Assembly (NCBI GenBank): GCA_907165135.1
Contig: OU015568.1
Location: forward strand, 9,432,501 to 9,496,500
Origin: Oikopleura dioica
Taxonomy: Eukaryota > Chordata > Appendicularia > Copelata > Oikopleuridae
Reading direction: 5' to 3'
DNA length: 64,000 bases
Position numbers and translations under genes: made by a program. Each line of letters opens with the position of its first letter. Within the stretch, counting starts at the first letter, position 1. Positions 12,781 through 24,412 of this stretch are shown piece by piece. The notes beneath the pieces are model-generated. The model saw nothing but the letters and a program-made list of their open reading frames with translations, made no database searches and had not been told where the DNA came from.

Positions 12781-13527
12781 TTACAGCAAAATAATATTGA
12801 ATCTTATGAAACCATCATCCTTCATCGAAAGTTTCACAACATGTCGCCCATCGTCATCGACCCTGCTGATGAGGTCGTGTCGAATGCCCTTGTTCCGCCG
12901 AAGAGTTTCATCGAAGACAGCCATTACTTTTCCGTTCATTTCACGTATTGGCTGCGCGATGGCTTTGAAGGGAATTTCTCGATCTGAAATTCAATTAATC
13001 AATTTTTAATTTTTAATCTAAAAACCTTCGTGAGACAGCCAAAGTGAGATAGACCAGGTACCACTCTTGAAGATGGGAATCGTCTCAAGCACACTCCTGA
13101 ACTCGAGTCTCCATCCAGACTCGGTGACATCCAAATTGTTGGGATATGAATCGAATGGGTATGCAAAGTCTAGTAAGTTGAGTTTGTCTGGTTCTGGAAG
13201 AGCGCGTCGGGCACATCTATAAAACTTTTTGGGTTTTATTTCTTAGAAAAGTCTGTATTTTTTGAAATAAATAAACGCCAGTCCCTTTAAATTGATTCGA
13301 CGTTCGCCCAACGACAGCAGCTTCAGAACATTGCGGATTTCTTCATCTTTCATAGCATCTCTTATTCGCGGAGCAAGACAAGCGCGAGGTGAAAAAAGAG
13401 GTGAAGAAAGAGGACTATCGGTTTTGGAAGTGTCGATATCAAAATAATGCCCTGCTCCTCCAAGTGGTCCGAGATCATTCCTCATCTTCTCCAGTTCCTG
13501 TTTTCTTGAATCAGAGAACTGACTCAT
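12781..13527 (-). CDS. Unknown 214-residue protein next to a fold-back element
   Basis: Three reverse exons keep phase: 13277-13527, 13026-13216 and 12781-12983, all GT-AG, 645 nt including stop. The N-terminus is charged and contains a Ser/Pro stretch (SKTDSPLSSPLFSP); the middle has a conserved-looking block beginning LDFAYPFDSYP; the C-terminus is mixed alpha/beta in character. There is no signal peptide or membrane segment. No family was recognised. The start codon lies only 4-5 nt from the terminus of the palindromic element that begins about 13532, so the 5' leader probably comes from that element. Confidence 0.7.
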
Positions 13528-13531
13528 TTTT

Positions 13532-14321
13532 CAAAAAAAATAGAGGGTACATTCTTTTAGACCGAATGCATAAGGAGTTCACGATTATTTTTTTTCTAAA
13601 GATGAATTTCCATAAGAATTTTTCGGGCAAAAAAATATTTTGTGAGTTATCACCATAGTCTGAAAGCCCATATCGAAATTAGTAGATTGCCGAAATTCTA
13701 GCACTGGATGACGTCACGATGACGTCATCAGTGTCGATTGAAGGTCCCGAACCCTGAAACTTTAGGTACGCTTTTTGAGGCTGGTTTCGCCGGAAAATGA
13801 TTTTTTTCTTTGCAGGAGGTTGTTCAGCATCGAAAACTACGCGGGAATCCTGAAGAATTCTTTCGTACCAACCGGTTACAAATCGAACCGCCAAAATAAC
13901 CGGTTGGTTATGGCCGGTTAGAGGCCGGATTCCCGCGTAGTTTTCGATGCTGAACAACCTCCTGCAAAGAAAAAAATCATTTTCCGGCGAAACCAGCCTC
14001 AAAAAGCGTACCTAAAGTTTCAGGGTTCGGGACCTTCAATCGACACTGATGACGTCATCGTGACGTCATCCAGTGCTAGAATTTTGGCAATCTACTAATT
14101 TTGATATGAGGTTTCAGACTATGGTGATAACTCACAAAAAATTTTTTTGCCCGAAAAATTCTTATGGAAATTCATCTAAAGCTCATATTTATTATAATAG
14201 TAATAATAATTCAAATAAATATAACGACACTCTTAAAAAATTTTATTACCACATTGCATGTACCTTCATGAATTGAAAATGCAGCATTTTGCTTAGAAAT
14301 GTACCCTCTATTTTTTTTCTC
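13532..14321. mobile_element. 0.8-kb fold-back element
   Basis: The outer ends, AAAAAAAATAGAGGGTACATT and its complement, face each other, and long inner arms (about 13590-13849 and 13931-14176) are nearly perfect reverse complements. The loop between them is about 80 bp and contains ACCGGTT motifs. Paired TGACGTCA-like sites occur in both arms. No transposase frame is present. It looks like a fold-back MITE. Confidence 0.9.
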
Positions 14322-14797
14322 TTGAGCGGCAGACTTATTAAAAACAAAATGAGTGAAAGGATGAACAAAGGATGAACCTACACCGCTCGGGAGCCGCGTT
14401 TTCCCTTTTTTTATTGAAAAATGCTAACGGTAGCAAATATAATTGGAACTTCAAACCTTGGATATATTGGAGGGTTTGGAAACTTTAAAAAGATCTATTG
14501 TTAATGGCTTTTGGTATTTCTCCAGGACATATTCTTCAAAACCCACCTTCATCTTCCTAAAATCCCGCTGAACATATTTTTGATCGAAGAACCGAATTAG
14601 ATGTAATTCATCGATAATCCGACGAGTTCAACAGCTCAAGATCTTGTCATCCGCTTATGCTTGTCTTGCTAGCCGCAAACTCGAAATTAAGAAACCTTAT
14701 TTGTCCGGGACAAAGTGATCAACTCAGCACTTTTTCTTCTGTTAGAGATTAAATAAGTTTATTAAAAAATATTAAAAGAATATGTACATTTTGGGAA
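14322..14797. other. Intergenic / 3' flank of the kinase gene
   Basis: No supported coding exon was seen. The kinase gene ends on the reverse strand at 14798, so the right part is its 3' UTR. Confidence 0.4.
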
Positions 14798-15936
14798 CTA
14801 AAGAGAATCAGGGGTAACGTCGCGGTTATCGCGGAACCAGGCATGTTTCGAAAAGTCGGCTAAGGGCAGTCGCTCGGCGGGCGGGAAACGCATGATTTTC
14901 ATTAAAAGATCTTTTAGACAGTCGCTGATTTCGCAATTTGGAGGGTACCGAATCTTCACGCGCTTGTACTTGTTCATAATTTTGTATTCTCTGAACAAAA
15001 GGATTAGATTTACGTGAAATCAAGGAAGAAAGCGTTAAATTTAAGCTTTCTGGGGATACCCTTAAGAAAACAAGCGAAAACACCGAATAAGTGAGCTTGA
15101 AATTTAAGTGAGCCCCCGAGATAAGCCTTAGAACATTGATGGAATACCTTTTATCAAATGGCAAACTTTTAGTAACAACACTGAATAAGATAACCCCGAC
15201 GCTCCAAATGTCGCCCAGCTTGGCATCAATCTGTCTGGTGCTAGCCGCCACTTCTGGCGCTATATAACCATCGGAGCCGCAACGCGTCGCAGACAACTCG
15301 CCTCCCACTTTTCGTGCGAAGCCAAAGTCGCCCAGGATCAGCCGCCCGTGGTAACTGAGGAAGAGGTTTTCTGTCTTCAAATCGCGATGTGCTACGTCCA
15401 ACGAATCGTGCAGATACATAACAGCTTGGCTCAGTTCTCGTATTACGCGTCGAGCAACGGATTCTGTTAACGCTCCTCTGAAAGAAAAATGGTTAACCTA
15501 TCGCCGCATGTAGTGCCATTTTTGGTCAAATTAAGTCACTTTCTGTTGATTTACCTTTGTTGAATGTACTGAAGTAAATCGCATGCATATAAATCGGTTA
15601 TTACATATACAAATCTGCCGCTTTCTATCACGTCGTGCACTTTGACAATATGTTTATGATTGACGAGTCTGAGGATCTCCAATTCACGCGCCAGGAAAGT
15701 AGACTCAAATCGCGGATCGTTGATTTTATCCAAATTCATTACTTAAATCGTTTTACTACTGTATGTATTGCTAATGAAGACTTACTTTTGACTGCTCGTT
15801 TGTGCTCCTGTCCATTGATAACTTGCTTTGCCGCGCTGACTTTTGCGAAACTGCCACCCCCGATCACCTTGCCCAAAGTGATTCCGACATTGGTCAGCTC
15901 GTTGTTGGCATCTTCACTCGGCCTCCTACTGGCCAT
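14798..15936 (-). CDS. Testis-specific serine kinase (TSSK)-like protein kinase
   Basis: Four reverse exons keep phase: 15786-15936, 15555-15741, 15148-15477 and 14798-14990; 286 residues. The kinase fold is complete: glycine-rich loop GGGSFAKV, AVKIMNLDK with the catalytic Lys, HRDLKTEN catalytic loop, DFGFAR metal loop and an APE motif (YIAPEV). The short length and the GCGSDGYIAPE-type activation segment match the TSSK/CaMK-like family that acts on sperm proteins; the exact subgroup is inferred. The upstream membrane-protein gene is on the same strand with a gap of about 170 nt, and a TTCAG acceptor lies 13 nt before the ATG, consistent with an operon pair. The recurrent GATACCCTTA motif is in intron 3. 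Confidence 0.85.
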
Positions 15937-16103
15937 AAGTTCTGTTCCTTACTGAACTGCCATCAATAAAGCCTTCAAATAAATTTTCACTTACCTTAGG
16001 AAGATGACCGACGCGCCGGAGGGCGAAACTGACTGAAATCTGGCCAAAAGCGTGAAAAGAAAAAACATGTTCTAGAGATGCATTTATTTTCAAAAGGAAA
16101 AAA

Positions 16104-16792
16104 TTATACAATTTTTGAAATACGAGATTTTCGAGTTTTTGGCGTTTGAGGGGCCTTTGTTCGTAACGATGGACTAGCTTTATCAAGGTCCATTTTTTCT
16201 GAGAATGCTTTCGTTATCAAAGAGAGACCCTTATCAATTTTATTTCCAGCAGCGCAAACTGAATTGCTTACGAAATCGTTCAACTCCGTTTCCATCCTAC
16301 TCTCCCTTTTCTGCAGCGTTTTCCTTTCCCGCTCATCTGAAAACAACCGTTTTTTCGTCAACCCATTTTATCATACTGAAATCGAGAATGTAGTACACCA
16401 AGCCGACCCAATCGTAAAATAGCCAAAGAATCGTGACAAACAAAATTGCGGCCGGAAGCGCGAGAAAAAGCGCTAAGCGGATGTTCTGCTCTTTTTCCGT
16501 TCTAAATAGGCTCAATTCTAAATTCTAGGGCATCGAGACCTGATGAGAAGATCTGAGGCGTCGTCTTTGTTGATTTTTATTTTGCCCCCGAGATCGTGCT
16601 CCGTCATCATTTGATAAATCTAGTACTGGTTTGAAAAGTCGAAAATCTTGGAAAGTTTGTCGCCAAGAAAATGGCTCCCTTTGCAGCAAGGGGTTAAAAA
16701 ATTATGATCGTTTTTGAACCATTTATCATTTCTTTAATCATCTCATTCCGTAGTTGCTTTTCAAAGTCGCTAAGTTCTCTGTCCCCCGACAT
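16104..16792 (-). CDS. Small membrane protein, 165 residues
   Basis: The best in-phase model is exons 16728-16792, 16627-16678, 16377-16524 and 16104-16336. The first intron would be GA-AG; the other two are GT-AG. Residues about 50-85 form one or two hydrophobic segments (LALFLALPAAILFVTILW and following). The C-terminal half is basic and coiled-coil-like, ending in a Lys/Arg-rich tail with TPKTRKS. No family was recognised. A second frame starting at 16983 overlaps the first exon, so the 5' end is uncertain. The TSSK-like gene follows on the same strand. Confidence 0.5.
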
Positions 16793-17786
16793 GGCGTGTG
16801 ATTATGGTTTTGGAAATCCCAGCCTGTGGCCAGCTTAGTCCTTTCTCCGCCGTTCACCAATTCCATCACACTTTGCACTTTCACGCGCTTTACATTCACT
16901 TGCTTTTCTATAAGCTGATAATAAATTCGGGGCATCGGGATTTGTGTCAATCTTTGCGCAAGTACACATGTTGGATTTGACATGACGCAGGCCGAGATTT
17001 AGCTATTGAAACGTGGTTTGGAGGTTTTATCAGTAAATATTTCTTGATATCAGTCTCATGATCTATTATTTTTATCACTACTGTACTTTTCTATTTTATA
17101 AATTTTTATTTTTGAAATTTCAAACGATGCGAATTTCTTCTTTAATCGTTTTTGGCAAAGAATTCCTCTCGCTCTTCCTCGTCGGAACAATTATGGGTTG
17201 AAATTTAAGTTTGGCGCAGCACACAACTGGCCAAAATTAAGTCTAATGAGGAATAATAACCTGATCCCTTCTTATTTTTTCTCAGCGCGGCGTTACAACT
17301 TGTTTTTTCCTCAAATACTTTTACCCGTTTTTAAATTTACTTAACTTTAAAGTTACAAACTGTTTTCGCAGCGGGGGAAAGTCGCCAGCTGTTTCGGGAT
17401 TGTCGAGCTTTTGCTTCTTTTTGAAGTCAAACAGGGAAGAAAACTGGAGAGAACAGCTGTCGTAAAGAGCGCTAGAGCTCGGCAGCTCTCCCACGTAGTA
17501 GCTTGAGTAGTAGTTCCTCAAGAGAGAAAAGAAGGAGGGCTTAGCTGCCCTTTGGAAAGACACAAAGAATCATAAACAGCAAGAGTCAAATCATTACTTT
17601 GGAAGAAACAAGAAAAACGAAAAAAGAGACAGACAGTGAGATGTAAGTTAGGGTTAGGGTAGGTAGAAACATATTTTGATTTTTAGACAACATTGGAACT
17701 TCGATACATTTCAAACAATCAACCAACAGTTGAACACTCACGAATCTGACTTTCATTTGTGGAAGAAAGTCACTATCTGACAAGAA
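16793..17786. other. Intergenic region between divergent genes
   Basis: A reverse frame at 17321-17563 is protein-like and preceded by an AG, but I could not join it in phase with any start codon. Another reverse frame (16738-16983) overlaps the small membrane protein. A (TTAGGG)2 block is at 17648-17659. No gene is firmly supported. Confidence 0.35.
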
Positions 17787-18430
17787 ATGCCTGGAAAGCG
17801 CGACAGTGTAAGCTGGACGTCAGAAACCTACTTGGCGGGCGGAAAAAGCGGCCACAATTCCAAACACGAGGAGATTTACATCGATTCAAGCAAGTATTAC
17901 AGCACTTCAGCCGAGGCCGCAACGCAAACACCCCCACTTCGGAGTGCGACGAAGAGGAGATTGAAGCCGTGGTGCCGGGCGATTCTGTGGATCTCGGGAT
18001 TAATTTTTCTGTGCGTGTTTTTTGTGGCGATTTATCAGATTGCTTCGGCTCCTACCAGGTAAAAATAAAAAAAAACCTCAATAAAAAAATTTTCATAATT
18101 TATTAAGATTGCCTAGAAAATACCGAAAAGTTAAAGCTATGCATATGTATATTTCATGATTTTCGAAATTCCCAAGATGGGTATAAAATTATTAAACCAC
18201 TCAAAATGCTCCCCCTGACCTTTTTACAAATCCTCGTAATAACACTCTTATTCAGGAAAGCGCTGGCAGAGGAAACAGCAGCGAAAGAACAGCTAGTCAA
18301 AATTCTAGTGGAGATTCAAGAACATGACCGAGCAAGAGTCGCACAAGTGAATCAGTTATTTCAAGGAATTTCAAGTCCGCTGATACCGTATTTGCCCGCC
18401 CGCGGGTCAACTCCTGTTATAACTTCATAA
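17787..18430 (+). CDS. Type II membrane protein with short coiled coil
   Basis: Two exons, 17787-18058 and 18256-18430, join in phase to give 148 residues. The first about 65 residues are polar, Ser/Thr/Tyr-rich and end in a basic patch (KRRLKPWCR). A single membrane segment follows (AILWISGLIFLCVFFVAIYQ), with no signal peptide, implying N-terminus inside. The C-terminal exon encodes an Ala/Glu/Lys helix with heptad-like spacing. The function is unknown. AATAAA signals are at 18474-18479 and 18481-18486. Confidence 0.7.
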
Positions 18431-18473
18431 ACTGCTTTTTACTGTTTTCTTTTAACTGCTACTACAATTTGTT

Positions 18474-18486
18474 AATAAAAAATAAA
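18474..18486 (+). terminator. Poly(A) signals of the type II membrane protein gene
   Basis: Two adjacent AATAAA hexamers lie 44 nt after the stop codon. Confidence 0.6.
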
Positions 18487-18697
18487 CGAAGCGTATTTTT
18501 ACTCCCAAGGTGGTACTCCAAGCTTTGTTGAGCCCAGTGAAGGTGCTCTTTTCAAGGTCATTCCGGACCGTGACGAGAAACTGAAATCAACAAAGAGAAT
18601 TTCCAACTCGATAATTTTTTTCTTCGTTCTTCCTCTCTGCATTTGAATAATTAATAACTTCATAAAATTAATGTATTTTATCACAAAATGCATATTT

Positions 18698-21600
18698 TTA
18701 AGGATTGGTTAGATAATCGCTTTTCGCATTATAATTTTTCACGTGAATACTTATAACAACGTAGAAACTCGCAACTACCACACAAATTGTCAGTAAAATA
18801 GCAAAAAGATGGTTAATCATTTTTCCATAAAATCTCCACGCAATTGTCCATTCATCTGGGTCCAAATCAGAGCTTTTTCGCATCTCAAGATTAATTGCCA
18901 GCCGTTCTTTGCTGTCCTCTACTTTTTGCTTCAATATCTTCAGAATAACTTCAGGGATGAGATATTTGTCACCGTGAATTTTTTCGTAAATTTTTGCTGA
19001 GAAAAGTGCAAACTTTGCTTTTCTCTGCGTGAAGCAGTACAATTGGTCGAATTGTTTTTCTTCTAACCATGCCGTTGCGAGTGGTCTCCGTTTGCCCAAG
19101 TCGCCGTTTGCCCAAGTCGCCGTCTGCCCAAGTCGCCGTTTGCCCAACTTGGGCAGACGGAGATCTTAGGCAAACGGCGATGTGATTTTTTTTTAATTGA
19201 TTGATCATAAAATGATAGAAGTAAGACAACAATTTCATTATCATCACTGAGTCTGCTGATTGCGGTCTGATTTGCAGAGACTTTCAGCCTGAAAGTTTCA
19301 GGTGAAAACAAGGGTTGTCCTGTTACGTCTTTTGAACGGTTATTAACCGTGGATTCTTGACAAGACCACCAATCAATGGTTATATACGATTTTCGAATAA
19401 ATTCTTGAGCACAAACACATAAATAAGAGACGAAATGAAAAATACAGTATCGTTGACTCTACGGAAGCTTTCCGAAATGACATCGTTTACATTGATAACG
19501 AGGAGCCTTCGTTATATATCATATATTATATATGGTCTAATTATGAGAGTCGCTAAATTCTCAATCAAAGTCCTAAATTAGGACTTCTAATTAGGACTCC
19601 TAATAAACAATTCCCGGAAGAGTTAATCAAGAAGAAAAAAGGCTCCGGTTTACTGAGACTGGATCGTAATTCGGTTGTCATAAGATTGTGCATGTGTTTG
19701 TAAATCAAGCCTGAGTACTCCTCTTCGCTGGGAGGAGGTTTTGGGAAGAGTTTCATCAGTTTTCCCCTTTTTCTCTTTTTCCTACTACTCACAATGACTG
19801 TTTTCTCTCAGTTTCAATCAGAAATAACTCCAAAAATAGAACGGACCGAAAATGAATCACGAGAAACAGTAATATGGGAAACCATCAATTCAACCAAGTT
19901 GGGGATTAGCGCTTGTGAGGACTCGGCGCATCCATCGTTTCCTCAATCTATGGGCCTCGGACGTAAAACTAGCGATTTAACTTTACCACTTAAAATCTAT
20001 CCTATCCTGCTGGTTTTGATTTCATAATTCAAGATGAGAAATTTCCCGATTTTAGTAATTATAAACTGAAATCAAAGTCTCCTTTGCGCTCATAAAAATC
20101 TGAAACCTTGAATTAATTTCTTTAAATTGAATTATGATTATATTTTCAATTTGATCGCCGTTTGCACAAGATCGCCGTTTGCCCAAGTCTCCGTCTACCC
20201 AAGTTGGGCAAACGGCGATCTTGGGCAGACGGCGACTTGGGCAAACGGCGACTTGGGCAAACGGAGACCACTCTGCCGTTGCACCTTAAAAAAGTTATTC
20301 GAGGAGTTTTTTTTATTAAGGACTTACTCAAGATAATCATACTGGCCACACTGGCGATTAAACTGATAATAAAAAGGATCAGTAATTGAGGTGCATTTGC
20401 AACTTCTTTGAAGACCGGGATGTTAGAAGAAAGAACATCCAAGTAGACAACGATGGTCAGTAGCATGGTGACCTGGTAGCTTATCGTCTCTCCACTGCTT
20501 ATGGGAATCCAGAGGCCAACACAGACGAGGATGTTTAGGCACACAATTGGTAGCAAAAGAGTTATTTCGTAAAATGCAATCTGCCGTTGGAGAAAAAATG
20601 AAGTTGATAGCTTTGAGAACTGCTGGTTTTTATTGCTAAAAACTTATTAAAAAAGATGATTTTTTTTCGTGACCACTTACTTTGAGCTCGTGGAGACAGA
20701 ATATTTAAATGCTTTCAAATTCCACTCTGGGTTTTCGTCGAAAAAGGCATTCTTGGCCACATTCAGGTCAGTTTCGTTGTACGAAGTTTCATTTTTCGTC
20801 CGAGAGATTTTTGGTTTTTGAACTTCATTCCACGTTCCAATTCGGAAATTGAGAAAAGTTGTGTCTAAGTTTGGCGTTGCCAAATCAATAGCGCACTCTT
20901 GAAGATCGAAAGGATAGAGCTTTTGAACGATCTCACAGGAAGTCTTGAGGCGCATTTTGATCTTCGTGGAGACGTCCCCGTTGGTTGTTATCTTTGCGTC
21001 GTAGTAGAAAATTATACCTTCATTGAGGTACTCGTCCAGGTTTACGATTTCGAACGGTGGTGTCCAGATCTTTTCGTAAGGAACGAAAATAGAGTAGATT
21101 TCGTTGTGTTCAGAAGCATTCCAGGTGAGACGCTCGTCAGTCCAGGAGAGATAGATGATTATTGTTGAATCCATCGAGCTACATTGTAAACTTTATAAAA
21201 TTGATTTCTGAGGAATTTTTTACCTTTCATGAATCATGACTTCATTAATGCTCTGAACTTCCATCGACGCCTCGATGTTCATCGGAGTAAATTTTGACGT
21301 ATAAATCAAATTTTCGAGCATTTCAAAAAGCTCATCCTCCATTTCATAAGATTCGCCGTTCTCTTCAATACACTTGCCTCCACTTGTTTTGTACGAAGCC
21401 AGCTCTGCACTGTCAAAGAAATAAAATGACTTGATATACTGCTGACAAGCGCGGGATCTTGTAAAATCAGCCGGGATTTCGGCTGAGTCGTAGATGCAGT
21501 AAAAGAAATCAGCAGCATGGGAGTTCTTTTCGTCTTCATCAAGAGATTCGAAGTCGTATTGGTCATCTTGGTAGTAGAAGTCGTAGATATTCGTTATCCA

Positions 21601-21780
21601 TCGTTCGCAGATCCCCGTAAAATCATCACTTTCCTCTAGAGGATCGTAAACCTCATTGATTGGCATCGTATCAGAGTCATAATTGTCCTCGTCCAAAAGG
21701 GTTCTTTTCAACCTTTCATTCGGCCACAAATCTCTCTGCCCAAATATCTCCGTGAAAAATAGAAAAAATAGAAAAATCAT
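18698..21780 (-). CDS. Cys-loop ligand-gated ion channel subunit (cation-type)
   Basis: Five GT-AG exons keep phase: 21224-21780, 20681-21178, 20328-20635, 19654-19797 and 18698-19062; 623 residues. A signal peptide (MIFLFFLFFTEIFG) leads into an unusual acidic extension of about 160 residues. The ligand-binding domain has WTDERLTWN and a Cys loop with 13 residues between the cysteines, containing YPFDLQ (residues about 267-281). M1 to M3 are on exon 3; M2 is preceded by GE, typical of cation-selective receptors. M4 is on the last exon. There is no vicinal Cys pair, so it resembles a non-alpha nicotinic-like subunit. The M3-M4 loop exon (19654-19797) is flanked by two inverted copies of a repetitive element. 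Confidence 0.9.
19068..19186 (+). mobile_element. Tandem-motif MITE, copy 1, in channel intron 4
   Basis: Units of about 16 bp (GCCCAAGTCGCCGTTT and variants) repeat four times and then invert (TTTGCCCAACTTGGGCAGA centre). The block sits just inside the acceptor of the last exon of the channel gene. It is an inverted counterpart of the block at 20154-20282, sharing GAGTGGTCTCCGTTTGCCC at one end. Confidence 0.85.
20154..20282 (-). mobile_element. Tandem-motif MITE, copy 2, in channel intron 3
   Basis: This is the same repeated unit in reverse orientation (GGCGACTTGGGCAAACG), again with an internal inversion point. It lies close to the donor of exon 3 of the channel gene. Together with copy 1 it brackets the small M3-M4 loop exon. 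Confidence 0.85.
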
Positions 21781-22193
21781 AATTTATTTTCAGAAAATAA
21801 GCTTCTGAGAAAAAAAAAATAAAGCAATAGTCTTAAAATAACAATAAAAATCTTTTTATGACTTGAAAAGAATCCTGAACTCACGCCAGAAAACAAATGC
21901 CGCTTGAAATGTAACAATGGTTTTTTGCAAATAATTACTTTTTGAAAGGAAGCTTTCTTTCCGGAGTCGGGTCTTTGGGTGCGAGGACAAGTCAAAATTA
22001 TTATTCCTGAACAATGTCTCGTTGACATAAAAGATAAAAATCGGCATTTAAGTTAAAATACTCATTGAGCCACTGTGTAAATAATAGTTGCTATGAAATA
22101 GACATAGTCGTCGAAAATTTGAACTTCGAGTGGGATTCAGCATCTGTTTCTCTCACAATGGTCTCAAGAATGTGATCTGCATAAAAGCCAAAC
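21781..22193. other. Divergent promoter interval between channel and phosphatase genes
   Basis: The region is AT-rich, with no supported exon. The channel gene starts to the left on the reverse strand and the phosphatase gene to the right on the forward strand, so both promoters should lie here. Confidence 0.4.
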
Positions 22194-23599
22194 ATGCGAG
22201 TCCTAGTAGCAGCATTTTCTCACATTTTTGCAGAAATCGTCGATCCGACTGGGTTATTTACTGACTCCAGAGGACTAACAAGGTTTTGTTGGATATAAAG
22301 ATTTACTTTTTTATTAGTTTGTAGAGATACGTATGCTATCAAAAAGGAACTTCCAGCTGAAGATTTCAACTTTGTCGTGCTCGGAGACTGGGGAGGACTT
22401 CCTCCACCAGCATACACCAGTGAGCTTCAACTGAACGGTGCCAAGGCCCTCATGGAATATGCAAAGATTAATCCCGTAAGTAAAAGTCATCTCTTTTACG
22501 ACTAAACGTTGATATAGCCAGAATATGTTCTCTCGATCGGCGATCATTTTTACTACAACGGAGTCGAGACAGTTCGAGATCGAGCTTGGGAAAGGACATT
22601 TGAGAATGTCTACGACTCTCAAGAGATGATGGTCCCTTGGTATCCGACAATGGGTAATCATGATTGGTTAAAATTGCCGGAGGGAACTGAAGGTGGACAG
22701 AAAGGCAATGGATGGGCCCAGGTGAGAGTGAATGTTTTTTCAGGTAGGAATTCTTAGATTGAATACTCTGCTCATGGAACTGGTCGATGGACGCACCCAG
22801 ATCTTTTCTTCACGACTGAATACACAACCAGCGCTGGAATCAAAGTCAAAACCATTCTGGTCGACACTCCAACTCTCACTGGCGAGTACCGCGATGGAGC
22901 CCCCCGACCCATTCACTCTGATGAAAACTGCGACGATCCGTACAACCTTGACTGTGAGCTCCGAGCTCTTCATCCTCTCGACGAAGAAATTGCAGAGTGG
23001 GCTTGGGAGTGGGTTGAGCAAGAACTCGCGAATTCAGGGGACGCGGATTACTTATTCGTAACCGGGCATTACATGATTCTTGATACTGGCGGCATCTATG
23101 ATTGGGAGCTTTTCAGAAGACTTGAGCCACTCATGGAACAGTACAAAGGTAAATCGCTGGAAACCAACTTTTTTATCTGTTTCTAGTGAGCGCATTCTTC
23201 CAGGGCCACAAACACACACAAGAACACGCCGTTCGATCACCAAAACTCGTCCCAGCAGGAGCCGAAGAAACCCCCGGCACCGTTCATTTCTTCACCACTG
23301 GAGCTGGTTCTCTTTATGACACCGAGTCCACCATTTTCCAACAGCTGACAGGAGGCTTTCCGGGAAGAAGCGGCTGCCATCCCAGATTTGAAGAGAACGG
23401 AAATGACAACTCTAGAACTGTCTGTCATTACTACTGGGCGACGACTAAGAATGATGGAGAAGCTGATAGCGGCTTTACTTCAGTGAATATTTCCGCTGAT
23501 CGAGCGCAAGTCCGATTCGTCACTTCCGAGAAAATCAATGAAGACGACAAGTTTTCCATCGGATACGAATTCGATATTCCTCCTAGAAATGTTCAATAA
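22194..23599 (+). CDS. ACP5: Tartrate-resistant acid phosphatase (purple acid phosphatase)
   Basis: Five exons keep phase: 22194-22282, 22325-22475, 22518-22721, 22758-23148 and 23187-23599; 415 residues. MRVLVAAFSHIFA is a signal peptide. Metallophosphoesterase motifs are present in order: GDWGG, GDHFYYNG, GNHDW, VTGHY and GHKHTQEH, supplying the Asp, Tyr, Asn and His ligands of the Fe-metal site. This is the single-domain secreted or lysosomal type, slightly longer than the mammalian enzyme. The family hydrolyses phosphomonoesters and phosphoproteins at acid pH. The first donor is GTTTTG, a weak GT site. The AATAAA signal overlaps the stop codon. Confidence 0.93.
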
Positions 23600-23600
23600 A
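23595..23600 (+). terminator. Poly(A) signal overlapping the phosphatase stop codon
   Basis: AATAAA contains the TAA stop at 23597-23599, an economy typical of a very compact genome. Confidence 0.55.
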
Positions 23601-23818
23601 AAACAAACATTGACATAGAAATTGATAACGCAATCCAATAACAGATTCCTCGAGAATGTCTTGCGACAAAAACTTTCTCTGGTAAAATTTACAAACATTG
23701 TCCTCCCAGTGCTCTCTTCACCTTCTCATAAATGCAGCTGCCAATTCTATGCGCTATTTCAAATCTAGTAGAAAAGAAATTCAATTTTCAACAATTTCTA
23801 CAAAAAAATATTTTAAAA

Positions 23819-24316
23819 ATGAAAGTTTTTTTATTCAATATTGCTTCTTTTGCCTCTGCTCTTTCAACTGGACAAATGAGACCTTGTGATATGGCTGTTG
23901 AAGAATGTTCTTTGGTGAGTGAAAATGATGTCAGTTATCGACGATTACTTATCGTTAAGCTTTTTTCTTTGAGTTTACAAAGTGCTTCTCAGTCTAACTC
24001 TGAGCCTCATTAATCGGTTTTTTAGAACTTTGACTGCGTCGACTTTCCCTACTGCTCTGAAGACGGCTTCTACTTCACTGGACCAGTTTGTAGCATCGAG
24101 GGAAGCTGTTCCTGCATCGACCGACTCACTGGAGCCAAATCTGTTTCATCCGAAGGAGTAGAGCTCACTACTCAAGTCTATCTCCCTGCAGACTTTTTCG
24201 GCAGCTGGATGACAGACGCACAATTTAGCTGCGACTTGTTCTCTTCTGACGCTTCAGAGAGCGCTTCTTTAGCTGAAACTGTTCCTGAATACGTTCTATC
24301 GCAAATTGCTCTCTAA
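23819..24316 (+). CDS. Secreted thyroglobulin type-1-like protein
   Basis: Two exons, 23819-23914 and 24026-24316, join in phase; 128 residues. The N-terminus MKVFLFNIASFASA is a signal peptide. The core shows the thyroglobulin type-1 pattern: a proline and Cys, then a DG-Y segment (CSEDGFYFTGPVC) and CSCIDRLTG in place of the usual CWCVD. Such domains often inhibit cysteine proteases or occur in matrix proteins; the change of W to S suggests a diverged copy. It is followed after 97 nt by the end of a reverse-strand gene. Confidence 0.7.
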
Positions 24317-24412
24317 CTCTCTATCATCAACCCTGCTTCATTTTAAATACAGAAAATAACATGTGCTTGCTTTAAAAAATATACGTTTATTATTGTTGAG
24401 TAAAGGAAGAGT

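Noticed and set aside
17321-17563. Protein-like reverse frame of 80 codons
   Set aside because: Tried to join it to the reverse start near 17730 through the GTGAGT donor, but the phases do not agree; kept only as part of the intergenic note.
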